NCBI GenBank assembly: GCA_024645175.1
Contig: JAHEGB010000004.1
Location: 1-64,000 of the forward strand
Reading direction: 5' to 3'
DNA length: 64,000 bases
DNA from: Microbacteriaceae bacterium
GTDB lineage: Bacteria; Actinomycetota; Actinomycetes; Actinomycetales; Microbacteriaceae
Shown here: piece after piece, positions 41,066 to 51,300 of the stretch
Layout: the number at the start of each line of letters is the position of its first letter
How positions within the stretch are numbered: position 1 is the stretch's first letter
Made by a program: the position numbers and the translations under genes
Notes under the pieces: model-generated
The model's input: only the letters and a program-made list of their open reading frames with translations
Told to the model about the DNA's origin: nothing
The model's database searches: none

Positions 41066-41805
41066 TGGCAACTGAATTTGAAGAAATGGGTGCGGTTCCA
41101 TCTTTCACCGTCACTCTTTTTGTGCGCCGCTATAACCAAGAAGACGGTCTCGAGGCCCGCTGGCAAGACTTCGACGTGCAGGTTCACGGAACCGACCGTG
41201 TGCTCGACGCACTTCACAAGATCAAGTGGGAGATCGACGGTTCGCTAACCTTCCGTCGTTCATGTGCTCACGGTGTTTGTGGTTCAGACGCAATGCGCAT
41301 CAACGGTCGCAACCGCCTTGCTTGCAAGACCCTGATCAAAGACCTAGACATCACTCAGCCGATTTATGTTGAGCCAATCAAGGGTCTTGAGGTTGAAAAA
41401 GACCTCGTCGTAAACATGGAACCTTTCTACAAGGCCTACCGCGACGTTCAGCCATTCTTGATCGCAAGCGACAAGCCAGCCAAGGAGCGTTTGCAGAGTC
41501 CAGAAGACCGCGAGCGTTTCGACGACACCACCAAGTGCATCTTGTGCGCAGCTTGCACAAGCTCTTGCCCAGTGTTCTGGACAGACGGCCAGTACTTCGG
41601 CCCAGCTGCAATCGTCAACGCCCACCGCTTCATCTTTGACTCACGCGACGAGGCAGCTGAGGTTCGCCTAGACATCTTGAACGACAAAGAAGGTGTGTGG
41701 CGTTGCCGCACCACCTTCAACTGCACCGAGGCTTGTCCGCGTGGCATCCAGGTGACAAAGGCTATTGCGGAGGTGAAACAGGCCATTTTGCGCGGTCGCG
41801 CATAA
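41065..41805 (+). CDS. sdhB: succinate dehydrogenase iron-sulfur subunit
   Basis: SCAHGVCGSDAMRINGRNRLAC; CILCAACTSSCPVFW; CTEACPRGI. Confidence 0.97.
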   Translation: MATEFEEMGAVPSFTVTLFVRRYNQEDGLEARWQDFDVQVHGTDRVLDALHKIKWEIDGSLTFRRSCAHGVCGSDAMRINGRNRLACKTLIKDLDITQPIYVEPIKGLEVEKDLVVNMEPFYKAYRDVQPFLIASDKPAKERLQSPEDRERFDDTTKCILCAACTSSCPVFWTDGQYFGPAAIVNAHRFIFDSRDEAAEVRLDILNDKEGVWRCRTTFNCTEACPRGIQVTKAIAEVKQAILRGRA

Positions 41806-41832
41806 ATGACCAGTTTCGCCGAACCGGCGCGA

Positions 41833-41890
41833 GAAGCGAAGTTATCGCTTCGAGCACCGAACCTTTCAGCCCGAGCTTTCGGAACCCGAA
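41833..41890 (+). terminator. two stacked hairpins downstream of sdhB, possible terminator
   Basis: GAAGCGA-AGTTA-TCGCTTC (41833-41851) and TTCGG-AAC-CCGAA (41878-41890), followed by ATTTATTTTTCT after a short gap. Confidence 0.45.
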
Positions 41891-41927
41891 GGCGTGATTT
41901 ATTTTTCTGATTGGTTAGGTTTAAACC

Positions 41928-42395
41928 ATGAGCGAGCTAATCAACTGTCAGTCAGATAAAACTAACGTCACCGGGGTGCCAGCCGGCATCACTAGACGGT
42001 CAGCACTAACCGCGTTTGCGGCAGCGCTAGCGTTCGTGGGTTTGAGCTCAGCCTCAGAATCGGCATATGCTGCAGCCAAGACATACAAGATCTGCAAGAC
42101 CACCGATGTCAAAGTTGGCAGCGCTCGAATGTTCTCAGTTGGCGGTCGTGCAATAGTCGTGACTCAGCCAAAGAAGGGTGTGTTCAGGGCGTTCAACGGT
42201 GTCTGCACACACCAGGGTGCTCCGCTTGCCGCCAGAGTCGGCACGGTGAGAACTGTCAGCGGTTCAATGATTTGCCCAGAGCACAGCGCGGGCTTCGACA
42301 CAAACACCGGCGCTGTTACTCGCGGCCCTGCATCTTCACCGCTTAGCAAGATCGCTATCAAAGTTTCTGCAACGCAGGTTTCTGTTTCGTTCTAA
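41928..42395 (+). CDS. exported Rieske [2Fe-2S] protein
   Basis: ITRRSALTAFAAALAFVGL signal (Tat-like RR); CTHQGAPL and CPEHSAGFD cluster ligand motifs. Confidence 0.88.
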   Translation: MSELINCQSDKTNVTGVPAGITRRSALTAFAAALAFVGLSSASESAYAAAKTYKICKTTDVKVGSARMFSVGGRAIVVTQPKKGVFRAFNGVCTHQGAPLAARVGTVRTVSGSMICPEHSAGFDTNTGAVTRGPASSPLSKIAIKVSATQVSVSF

Positions 42396-42425
42396 GCCGA
42401 CCAGCGCGAGTCTAAACTTGCGACT

Positions 42426-43244
42426 ATGGCCGTCAAAATAATTTCAGTAAACGTCAACGGCGTTCGCGCTGCATTTCGAAATGGAATGCCAGAGTGGCTT
42501 CGTCAAGCACAGCCCGACATTCTTGCGCTTCAAGAAGTTCGCGCCGAGACAGAAGACCTGGTTCGTCTGTTCAATGAGTTTCGGGCAGAGCATGGTGGCC
42601 CCGAATGGCACATCTTGCATGACAACGCGACAGCAAAAGGACGTGCCGGCGTTGCGGTGCTGAGCAGAATTCCTGCGGTTACCAGCCGAACTGAACTCGG
42701 CCCAAAAAACTTCGACAGCGCGGGTCGCTGGCTCGAAGCTGACTTCAATGTGAACGGCAAACTTCTCACCGTCATCAGCACATACGTGCACTCAGGCGAA
42801 GTTGGCACTGCAAAGCAAGACGAGAAATATAATTTTCTAGAAGCGATGAAGAAGCGCATGGCCCAGCTTGTGAAGGCCGAGGCCCACACGGTCGTGCTCG
42901 GTGATCTCAACGTTGGTCACACCGAACTCGACATCAAGAATTGGAAGGGCAATCTCAAGAACGCTGGTTTCTTGCCAGAAGAGCGCGCCTATTTCGACAC
43001 CCTGATGAACAAACAGGGATGGGTCGATGTTGGCCGAGCTGCGCATCCGGGTGTTGACGGGCCTTACACCTGGTGGTCAAATCGCGGACAGGCTTTCGAC
43101 ACCAACACCGGCTGGCGAATCGACTATCACCTAGCAACACCAAAGCTCGCGGCTGTTGCTCGTGATTACTCGGTGCACAAGGCTGCTAGCTATGCCGAGC
43201 GCTGGAGCGACCACGCCCCCGTTGCCGTTGACTACGACATTTAG
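42426..43244 (+). CDS. xth: exodeoxyribonuclease III
   Basis: KIISVNVNGVRAAFRNGMPEWL; LQEVRA; DLNVGHTELDIKN; RIDYHLATP; SDHAPV. Confidence 0.93.
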   Translation: MAVKIISVNVNGVRAAFRNGMPEWLRQAQPDILALQEVRAETEDLVRLFNEFRAEHGGPEWHILHDNATAKGRAGVAVLSRIPAVTSRTELGPKNFDSAGRWLEADFNVNGKLLTVISTYVHSGEVGTAKQDEKYNFLEAMKKRMAQLVKAEAHTVVLGDLNVGHTELDIKNWKGNLKNAGFLPEERAYFDTLMNKQGWVDVGRAAHPGVDGPYTWWSNRGQAFDTNTGWRIDYHLATPKLAAVARDYSVHKAASYAERWSDHAPVAVDYDI

Positions 43245-43253
43245 AATTGACCA

Positions 43254-44258
43254 ATGACTAACAAGCCCAACCTACTCAGCGGAATGCAGCCGTCTGCCGG
43301 CTCGCTTCACCTCGGCAACTACCTTGGTGCGCTGGTCAACTGGGCACAGATGCAAGATGACTACAACGCTTTCTATTGCATCGTCGACCTGCACGCAATC
43401 ACCGTGCCGCAAGACCCGAACGAGCTTCGCGCAAACACCCGCCGCACAGCTGCGCAGTACCTTGCAGCTGGAATCGACAGCGAAAAGTCTGCGCTCTTCG
43501 TGCAGTCGCATGTTCCGGCACACGCGCAGTTGGCTTGGGTGCTGCAGTGCATCACCGGCATGGGCGAAGCCGGTCGCATGACTCAGTTCAAAGACAAGTC
43601 ACAAAAGAGCGGCGTCGACTCGGCTTCGGTTGGTCTCTACACTTATCCGATTTTGCAGGCCGCAGACATTTTGCTTTATCAACCAAAGGCTGTTCCGGTT
43701 GGCGAAGACCAGCGTCAGCACATCGAGCTAACTCGCGATCTTGCGATTCGCTTCAACGGTCGTTTCGGTGAAACTTTTGTAATTCCTGAGGCTGTGATTC
43801 TCAAAGAGACCGCAAAGATTTATGACCTGCAAAACCCAACCGCCAAGATGTCAAAGTCGGGCGACCCTAAGGGCTTGGTCAACCTCATGGATGACAGCGC
43901 AGCGATTGTTAAGAAGTTCAAGACGGCCGTGACCGACACCGATGGCGAGATTCGTTTTGACCGCGAAGCAAAGCCTGGCGTGAGCAACCTGCTCGGCATC
44001 TACTCTGCTGTTACAGGTGAAAGCATTCGCTCGCTCGAAGAGCGTTTTGCCGGCGCAGGCTATGGTGCACTAAAGGGCGAGCTTGCCGAGGTGGTTGTTG
44101 CTCACATCGAACCGATTCGCAACCGCGCCGAAGAGCTGCTCTCAGACCCGGCCGAGCTAGATCGCCTATTGGCCGCGGGCGCTGCCCGCGCCAATGAACA
44201 GGCCGAAAAGACCCTGAAGGCCGTCTATGACGCGGTCGGGTTCATCGCCGCTCGCTGA
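43254..44258 (+). CDS. trpS: tryptophanyl-tRNA synthetase
   Basis: [38 protein letters not shown]. Confidence 0.96.
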   Translation: MTNKPNLLSGMQPSAGSLHLGNYLGALVNWAQMQDDYNAFYCIVDLHAITVPQDPNELRANTRRTAAQYLAAGIDSEKSALFVQSHVPAHAQLAWVLQCITGMGEAGRMTQFKDKSQKSGVDSASVGLYTYPILQAADILLYQPKAVPVGEDQRQHIELTRDLAIRFNGRFGETFVIPEAVILKETAKIYDLQNPTAKMSKSGDPKGLVNLMDDSAAIVKKFKTAVTDTDGEIRFDREAKPGVSNLLGIYSAVTGESIRSLEERFAGAGYGALKGELAEVVVAHIEPIRNRAEELLSDPAELDRLLAAGAARANEQAEKTLKAVYDAVGFIAAR

Positions 44259-44358
44259 GTCGCCCATCCGTGGCCCGCATTGGTCCTGCATCGGGCCTGC
44301 ATGCCAGAAATAATGTGGCAACCAGCCCTGTTTAGTGTGAAGATAGACAAGCAACAAA

Positions 44359-44505
44359 GTTCTTCGGGGTCAGTGAAAATCTGAGCCGGCGGTATAGCCC
44401 GCGACCCGACGATCCAGACAAAAGTGCGCAAGCGCCCCGGCTGGTTCGGCGGTTGATTTGGTGAAATTCCAGAGCCGACGGTTAAAGTCCGGATGGGAGA
44501 AGAAC
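44359..44505 (+). ncRNA. FMN riboswitch (RFN element)
   Basis: GAGCCGGCGGTATAGCCCGCGA ... GGTGAAATTCCAGAGCCGACGGTTAAAGTCCGGATGGGAGA; closing P1 GTTCTTC (44359-44365) / GAAGAAC (44499-44505); upstream of ribD. Confidence 0.96.
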
Positions 44506-44507
44506 AG

Positions 44508-44552
44508 AGTCGCTGCTCGTGCGCGTTTTGCGTTGGCAGCGACTGGCTTTTT
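44508..44552 (+). promoter_or_regulatory. putative riboswitch expression platform (terminator-like hairpin)
   Basis: AGTCGCTGC (44508-44516) pairs perfectly with GCAGCGACT (44536-44544), followed by GGCTTTTT. Confidence 0.65.
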
Positions 44553-44601
44553 GCCGCAAGCCCCGAAGTTCACTGTTGCAACAGAAGAACACGGATGGCA
44601 C

Positions 44602-45651
44602 ATGAACCAATTTGAAACCGCGATGAGCGTGGCGCTTGAGCTAGCCACACGCGGGCCAGAGTTCGGTGCGAACCCTCAGGTCGGTGCCGTGATTCTTGAT
44701 GCAGCTGGCGAGATTGTTGCAGAGGGTTGGCACGAAGGTGCTGGCACTCCCCACGCAGAAGTCATGGCACTTCGCAATCTTCGCGAAACACTTTCACTCG
44801 CCGCAGATGCAGCGCTGCCAGCTGGCTTTACCGCTGTCGTAACTCTTGAACCTTGCAATCACACCGGCAAGACCGGGCCTTGCGCAGATGCGCTAATTGC
44901 CGCTGGCATTTCACGAGTGGTCTTTGCGGCGAACGACCCAGGCGACGAGTCAGCCGGCGGTGCCGAGAAACTTGCTCGCGCTGGCGTTGAAGTTATCGAA
45001 GGCATTCTCGAAGAAGAAGCCGAAGAACTTATTCATATTTGGAAGACCGCGACCAAGAACGAACGCGTTTTTGTAACCATCAAGTGGGCATCGACTCTCG
45101 ATGGTCGCACAGCTGCAAACGACGGCACTTCAAAATGGATCAGCGGCGAAGAAGCCCGCTTTGACGTGCACTCACGTCGCTCACGAATCGACGCAATTGC
45201 GGTTGGCACAAACACCGTCGAAATCGACGACCCAGAACTAACCGCTCGCACACCTGACGGCACGCTGTATGAACACCAGCCGCTTCGCGTTGTGATTGGC
45301 AAGCGTGCGCTGGCTGACGACAAGCGAATCTTCAACGATGCCGCCGAAACCGTGCGTTTCGAGACCCACGATCTAGAGCAAATTACCCGTGACCTGTTTG
45401 CCCGTGGCATGCGCCACCTATGGGTCGAGGGCGGCGCAGAGCTCGCCAGTGCCTTTATTCGCGCGGGTTTGGCAGACCAACTGCTGGTTTATCTGACCCC
45501 TACCCTGCTTGGTGGCGAGCGCCTAGCGTTGCACGACCTCGGTATCGAGACCATGGCCGACATCAGCCGCTGGCAGTTTGACGAGGTCGAACTTCTTGGC
45601 GAAGACCTATTGATTACGGCAAGCCCGGCCACAACAGAGGAGCAAAACTAA
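44602..45651 (+). CDS. ribD: bifunctional diaminohydroxyphosphoribosylaminopyrimidine deaminase / reductase
   Basis: PHAEVMALRN; LEPCNHTGKTGPCADALI; start refined to MNQFETAMSVALELA downstream of the riboswitch. Confidence 0.94.
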   Translation: MNQFETAMSVALELATRGPEFGANPQVGAVILDAAGEIVAEGWHEGAGTPHAEVMALRNLRETLSLAADAALPAGFTAVVTLEPCNHTGKTGPCADALIAAGISRVVFAANDPGDESAGGAEKLARAGVEVIEGILEEEAEELIHIWKTATKNERVFVTIKWASTLDGRTAANDGTSKWISGEEARFDVHSRRSRIDAIAVGTNTVEIDDPELTARTPDGTLYEHQPLRVVIGKRALADDKRIFNDAAETVRFETHDLEQITRDLFARGMRHLWVEGGAELASAFIRAGLADQLLVYLTPTLLGGERLALHDLGIETMADISRWQFDEVELLGEDLLITASPATTEEQN

Positions 45652-46247
45652 TGTTCACCGGAATCATCGAAGAGCTTGGTCGCGTAAAGGCCATTGAGCA
45701 GCAAGCCGATGCCGTGCGCCTAACCATCGAAGGCCCACTTGCTGTTAGCGACGTGAAACGAGGCGACTCGATTGCCGTTAGCGGCACCTGCCTGACCGCA
45801 GTTGAGTTTGACAAAAGCACTTTTACGGCAGACGTAATGAAAGAAACTCTCGACCGCACTTCGCTTAGCGAACTGAAAGTTGGTGACGCGGTGAACCTCG
45901 AGCGCGCGATGACAGCTGCAACTCGTTTCGGCGGTCACGTCGTGCAAGGTCACGTTGACGGCGTTGGCAAAATCATCTCGCGCGAGCCGAGTGAGAACTG
46001 GGAATTGCTTCGCGTGAGCATTCCAGCTGAACTTATGAAATACATCGTGCTTAAAGGCTCGATCACAATCGACGGAGTTTCACTAACCGTCAACGAGGTC
46101 GGCGACGACTTCATCGGGCTAAGCCTGATTCCAGAAACCTTGGCACTCACCACGCTTGGCAGCAAGCAGGTTGGCGCAAAAGTAAACGTCGAGGCAGACG
46201 TTATGGCAAAGCACATCGAACGACTTCTCGAAGCAAGGAATAAATAA
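45651..46247 (+). CDS. riboflavin synthase alpha chain
   Basis: MFTGIIEELGRVKAIE; GHVVQGHVDGVGKI; two lumazine-binding repeats. Confidence 0.95.
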   Translation: MFTGIIEELGRVKAIEQQADAVRLTIEGPLAVSDVKRGDSIAVSGTCLTAVEFDKSTFTADVMKETLDRTSLSELKVGDAVNLERAMTAATRFGGHVVQGHVDGVGKIISREPSENWELLRVSIPAELMKYIVLKGSITIDGVSLTVNEVGDDFIGLSLIPETLALTTLGSKQVGAKVNVEADVMAKHIERLLEARNK

Positions 46248-47479
46248 TGCAACTATCAACAATTGACGATGCTCTAGCAGCGTTGCGCGAAGGCAAGCCA
46301 GTATTGGTTGCAGACGCAGCCGATCGCGAGAACGAAGGCGATGCAATCATCGCGGCCGAACTCGTCAACCCAGAGTGGATGGCCTGGATCGTGCGCAACA
46401 CCACCGGCTACCTCTGCGTGCCGATGGAAGAGTCTCGCGCAAACGAACTTGACCTGCCGTTGATGACCACCAACAACAAAGACCCGCACGGCACCAGCTA
46501 CACGATCACCGTAGATGCCAGCAACCGCAAGGCAACCGGCGTTAGCGCCGAAGAGCGTGCGAACACCGCAAACGTGCTCGCCCACCCAGACTCGAACCCT
46601 GAGTCGCTAATGCGCCCTGGCCACATGGTTCCGTTGCGTGCCCACCCAGCCGGTGTTCTAGGCCGCGCCGGTCACACCGAGGCAACCGTCGACCTTCTCA
46701 AGCTTGCCGGGCTCACCCCGGTTGGCGTTATTGGCGAGATGGTCAGCGAAGACGGCTCGATGATGCGCTTGCCAGAACTTATCGAAGTTGGCGCTCGCGA
46801 GAACCTACCGGTTATCTCAATCGAACAGATTGTTGACTACCTCAACACTCACGAGATCGTTCACGTTGACAACCCAAACAACCGCATTCGTCTAGATGCC
46901 GTTGCAAAGCTGCCAACTATCCATGGCAATTTCACCGTTCGTGGTTACTACGACATCAAGACAACAGCCGACCACGTTGCCATCATCGCTGGCAACCCAA
47001 CCGGCGAGAACGTTTTGATTCGCATGCACAGCGAGTGCATCACCGGTGAAGCCTTTGGCTCACTCAAGTGTGAGTGTGGCCCTCAGCTCGACTATGCACT
47101 CGACCAGATTGCGAACGACCCAAACGGCGGCATCGTGATTTATCTTCGCGGTCAAGAAGGTCGCGGCATTGGCTTGCTAAACAAGTTGCGCGCTTATTCA
47201 TTGCAAGACCAGGGCTACGACACCGTCGATGCAAACCTCGCACTTGGCTTGCCGAGCGAAAACCGCGAATATGGCGCAGCCGTTGCAATCTTGCGAGACA
47301 TGGGCGTTCACAGCGTTCGCCTCATGACAAACAACCCAGCCAAGAGCGGGTTCTTAATCAACGCCGGAATTCCGGTGAACGAGTATGTACCGATTTTGGT
47401 TGGCCAGGCTCTCGAAAACGCAGGCTACCTAGAGACCAAGCGTGCTCGCATGGGGCACATGATTCCAGGAGAACAGTAA
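46247..47479 (+). CDS. ribBA: bifunctional DHBP synthase / GTP cyclohydrolase II
   Basis: VLVADAADRENEGDAI; RPGHMVPLRA; HSECITGEAFGSLKCECGPQL; RGQEGRGIGL. Confidence 0.95.
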   Translation: MQLSTIDDALAALREGKPVLVADAADRENEGDAIIAAELVNPEWMAWIVRNTTGYLCVPMEESRANELDLPLMTTNNKDPHGTSYTITVDASNRKATGVSAEERANTANVLAHPDSNPESLMRPGHMVPLRAHPAGVLGRAGHTEATVDLLKLAGLTPVGVIGEMVSEDGSMMRLPELIEVGARENLPVISIEQIVDYLNTHEIVHVDNPNNRIRLDAVAKLPTIHGNFTVRGYYDIKTTADHVAIIAGNPTGENVLIRMHSECITGEAFGSLKCECGPQLDYALDQIANDPNGGIVIYLRGQEGRGIGLLNKLRAYSLQDQGYDTVDANLALGLPSENREYGAAVAILRDMGVHSVRLMTNNPAKSGFLINAGIPVNEYVPILVGQALENAGYLETKRARMGHMIPGEQ

Positions 47480-47934
47480 TGGCAGGCGGAGCACCAAAAC
47501 TAACCGTTGACGCAAGTGGCCTTCAGGTAGCCGTGTTGGTTACCGCGTGGCACAAAAAAGTCATGGATGGCCTTCAGGCCGGTGCCGAGCGTGCGTTAAA
47601 AGAAGCCGGCAATGACACCTATGAGATCTGGAACGTGCCTGGCGCCTTTGAGTTGCCGCTGGCCGCCCAGTATGCGATTGACCAGGGTGCCGATGTGGTT
47701 ATCGCCCTCGGTTGCGTTATCTATGGCGAGACTCCGCACTTCGAGTATGTCTGCCGCGCCGCTACCGACGGTCTAACCCGTGTGCAGCTAGACACCGGCA
47801 TTCCGATTGGCTTCGGCTTGCTAACCGTGAACGACGAGCAGCAGGCGCTAGACCGCGCTGGGCTTGAGGGTTCAAAAGAAGACAAGGGTCGCGAAGCCGT
47901 TGAAGCCGCAGTGCTCATGGCTAGTATGAAGTAA
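47479..47934 (+). CDS. ribH: 6,7-dimethyl-8-ribityllumazine synthase
   Basis: VAVLVTAWHKKVMDGLQAGAERAL; NVPGAFELPLAAQ; ALGCVIYGETPHFEYVC; start refined from the upstream-extended ORF. Confidence 0.95.
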   Translation: MAGGAPKLTVDASGLQVAVLVTAWHKKVMDGLQAGAERALKEAGNDTYEIWNVPGAFELPLAAQYAIDQGADVVIALGCVIYGETPHFEYVCRAATDGLTRVQLDTGIPIGFGLLTVNDEQQALDRAGLEGSKEDKGREAVEAAVLMASMK

Positions 47935-48299
47935 TGGACATCGAACTTCTAATCAGAATCACCCTGGTGCTTCACCTTCTAGGTTTCGCATCGATCATGG
48001 CCGGAACACTCAGCCAATCGTCTAGCTTCAAGACCGGCGCGAAGGTACTGCCTTCGATCTTGCACGGCTCTTGGCTCTCACTCATCACCGGTTTGGCAAT
48101 GGCAGGAATGCTGCCAGCAAACGGTGAAGATGTAAACGGTCTAACCATCAGCTTGAAGAGCGTTGGAATCACCGCAATCTTCTTTATCGCTTACACATAC
48201 AACAAGAAAGAGAGCACTCCTAAGTGGGTTGTTCCTTCAATTCTTGCCCTAGCAATTGCAAACGTTTGTTTTGCAGTTCTTCTAGGAATGTCAAAGTAA
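47934..48299 (+). CDS. small integral membrane protein, rib-operon-linked, function unknown
   Basis: 121 aa, about 4 TM; ATG overlaps the ribH stop (TAATG); last gene before a strong terminator. Confidence 0.8.
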   Translation: MDIELLIRITLVLHLLGFASIMAGTLSQSSSFKTGAKVLPSILHGSWLSLITGLAMAGMLPANGEDVNGLTISLKSVGITAIFFIAYTYNKKESTPKWVVPSILALAIANVCFAVLLGMSK

Positions 48300-48311
48300 C
48301 TTCAACCAAAT

Positions 48312-48346
48312 AAAAAGACCCCGTCGAGAGACGGGGTCTTTTTTTG
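48312..48346 (+). terminator. rho-independent, bidirectional terminator
   Basis: AAAAAGACCCCGTC-GAGA-GACGGGGTCTTTTTTT between convergent genes. Confidence 0.95.
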
Positions 48347-48351
48347 TTCTT

Positions 48352-51300
48352 CTAGCCTCTGACCAGAATCGTGTATGTGCTCGAGTCACCAACCGAGTTG
48401 GTTGCGATGATTCGGTAGTAGACATAAACGTTTGTTGCTGGTGAGGCAACCACGAGGTTGTTCACAGCAGCACCGGTGCCGGTTTGAACCGTCACGTAGT
48501 TGTTGTTCTGCAACATCTGCAGCTTGTATCCCCAGGTTGAAACACCACCGAGGTCATAAGGCTGACGGAACGATATGTTAAATTCGCCCGTCGAAAGCCT
48601 GCTGACGATCACGCTAGTCACTGATGTAGTTATCGTGGCGGCGGTGGTCGAGCTAACAGTGTTGCTAGCTGGGCTCAGACCCCAAGCAGTTTGAGCGATA
48701 ACTCGGTAGTTGAGAGTCACACCCTTTGCCGGCTTTGTGATGTTTAGAGCTACGCCTGAAGTGCTAGCTAGGCGAGTCCAGTTCACCGAGTCGACACTCG
48801 ATTCGATGAAGTAGGTCGAAACGCTAGGCGCTCCTCCGAGATCGCTAGGTGCCTGCCAGGCGAGTGAAACATAGCTCGCGTTGGTCACGGCGGTTAGCGA
48901 GCGAACTTCGCTTGCCTGAACATAAGGGGTCTGCACTGCAGCCACGCTGCTTGCAACCGAGTTGCCAACCGAGTTCACCGCAATTACTCGAACATAGAGC
49001 CGCACGCCCGGGGCCTGCTTTGGCACCTGAATTGCGCTGCCAGCAGCTTCAGCCGTTGCCAGCTGAGACCAGGTGGTGCCGTTGGTCGAATATTCCACAA
49101 CGTATGAGGTAATCGCTGTGCCACCGTTGTCGCCCGAACCGTTGAAGGTCAAGGTTGAGGTCTGATCGCTGTTCAATACATAACTGCGAATCGAAGGCGA
49201 ACTTGCAACCGTTAGCGGAGCAGAGATCGTGACGCTTGGTGAAGGGTCACCGTAGCCATACTGGGTCAAGACTACGACTCGGTAAAGTCTGCTGGTTCCC
49301 TTGGTCGGGCGAACAACGTTGTAAGTCAGACCGCTGCTAGATGATGCGACGGTTGACCAAGTTGTGCCACCGTTCGTGCTGCTCTGAACGTAGTAGTACA
49401 AGTATGAAGAACCGCCACGATCAGTTACGGCATCCCAACTAGTTGCAACATAAGTACCCTTGTCTACCGCAGCAAAGTTCGCCGGAGTAGCTGGCTTAGC
49501 GAATGGCATCTGAATTGAAGCTGTCGCCGAGTTCGCAGAAGCTCCCAGAGCGGTGGTCGCCGAAATTCTGAAGTACAAGCGCACGCCTGGGGCTTCGCGC
49601 GTGACGCTAGTTGAGAGAACTGTTGCGCTATTAGTAGTCAAGACGGTTGACCAGTTTTGCTGGTCGAGTGACTTCTGCAACGTGTATGAGGTGATTGGCG
49701 AACCACCGTTGTCGCTCGGCGCAAACCAACTGATGTCGATCATCGAGGTTGAGTTGTTGATGACCAATGACCTAAACGATGGTGCCGAAGGGGCGGTGGC
49801 AGCAATTGCAACCGAGGCGACATTGCTGTAATCGCCGAGACCAAAGCTGGTGCTAGCTACAACTCGGTATTGCCAGGTTGAACCTTTCGCTGGGCGAGCA
49901 ACGTTGAGCGTTAGACCCGCTGTGCTGTTGACTGTTTGCCAGGTGGCACCGGCATCGCGGCTAATCTGCACGAAGTAGGTAGCTGCCGTTGCTCCGCCGA
50001 GGCTGGTTGGCGCTGCCCAAGCTGTTGCAACCACAGTGCCGCTTTCGACAGCAGTGAAGTTCTGCGGAGCCGTGGCCTTGATTAGCGGAGTCAAGACGTT
50101 CACGGTTGAACTCGCTGGGCTTTCGCCGAGCGCGGTGATCGCAAAGACGCGAACGTATGCTCGAACGCCTGGTGCTTCACGCGGAATCGTGACCGAGAAC
50201 ACGTTGGCTGCAACCGTGCTCAGGGTGCTGAAGGTCTGACCATTGGTCGAGTATTCAACTCGGTAGCCGGTGATTGGGCTGCCGCCGTTGTCGGCAGGTG
50301 CATACCAAGAGGCAACCAAATTGGTGTCTGAACCAAACACTAGCGGGCGAACGCTAGGTGCATCAGGAACAGAAGTGCCTCGTGCATAGGTGACAACGTT
50401 CGATGGCTCTGAGTTTCCTGCCGAGTTAATCGCATAGACGCGGTACTGATAGCTCGAGCCCTTTGGCGGCATGTTGATGCCGACGGTGAGGGTTGCGGTC
50501 GAAGTCAATGCAACCCAGGTTGCGCCTGCGTTTGCAGAGTACTGAACTGCATAACCGATGATCGCGGTTCCACCAGCGCTAGCTGGAGCCTCCCAGGTTA
50601 GCTGCAAGCGACCAGTGCTAGATGGGGTCACCGTGAGGTTTAGCGGAGCCGATGAAATCGCAGCAGGAACAACCTTGACGGCTGCCCCACTAGGCAAGCT
50701 GTCGCCAACCGCGTTGGTTGCGATGACGCGGATTGTGTAAGAAGCACCGATCGCTTCGCGAGCAAGGTTAACAGTTGTGCCAGAAGTAATCTGAACTGTT
50801 TCAAAGCTTGCGCCAACTAGTCGCTGCACCTTGTAACCGGTGATTGCCGAACCACCGTTGTCGTTTGGTGCAACCCAAAGAACCTTTAGAGTGCCGTCGG
50901 TGTTCCAGCTAAGTGCCGGAACGCTCGGTGCAGCAGGAACAGTAGCTGCATTCGAATAGCTGACCGATGTTGACCTTGCACTTGCACCAGCGCTGTTGTT
51001 TGCGATCACTGCAAATTGGTAGGTCGCACCCTTAGGTGGCAACGAGACGATGTAGGTCAATGCGGTTACGCCGGTGGCAACATTTGACCAGGTGGTTGCG
51101 TTGTCTGCGCTGCGAACAATCGTGTAGCTCGAAACTGCAGCGCCGCCGTTGTTGCTTGGTGCCACCCAAGTGAGAACGCCTTGAGTAGAGCTGGTGGTCG
51201 ACTGAGTAAGGGTTACACCGGTTGGTGGCTGAGGTGCAACCACGGTTCCAACGACGGCCACAGGCGCAGCCGGGCCGGTGCCAATCGAGTTGACTGCCGA

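Noticed and set aside
47074-47478. 135-codon N-terminal extension of ribH in the ORF track
   Set aside because: Overlaps ribBA out of frame; ribH homology begins at the ATG at 47479.
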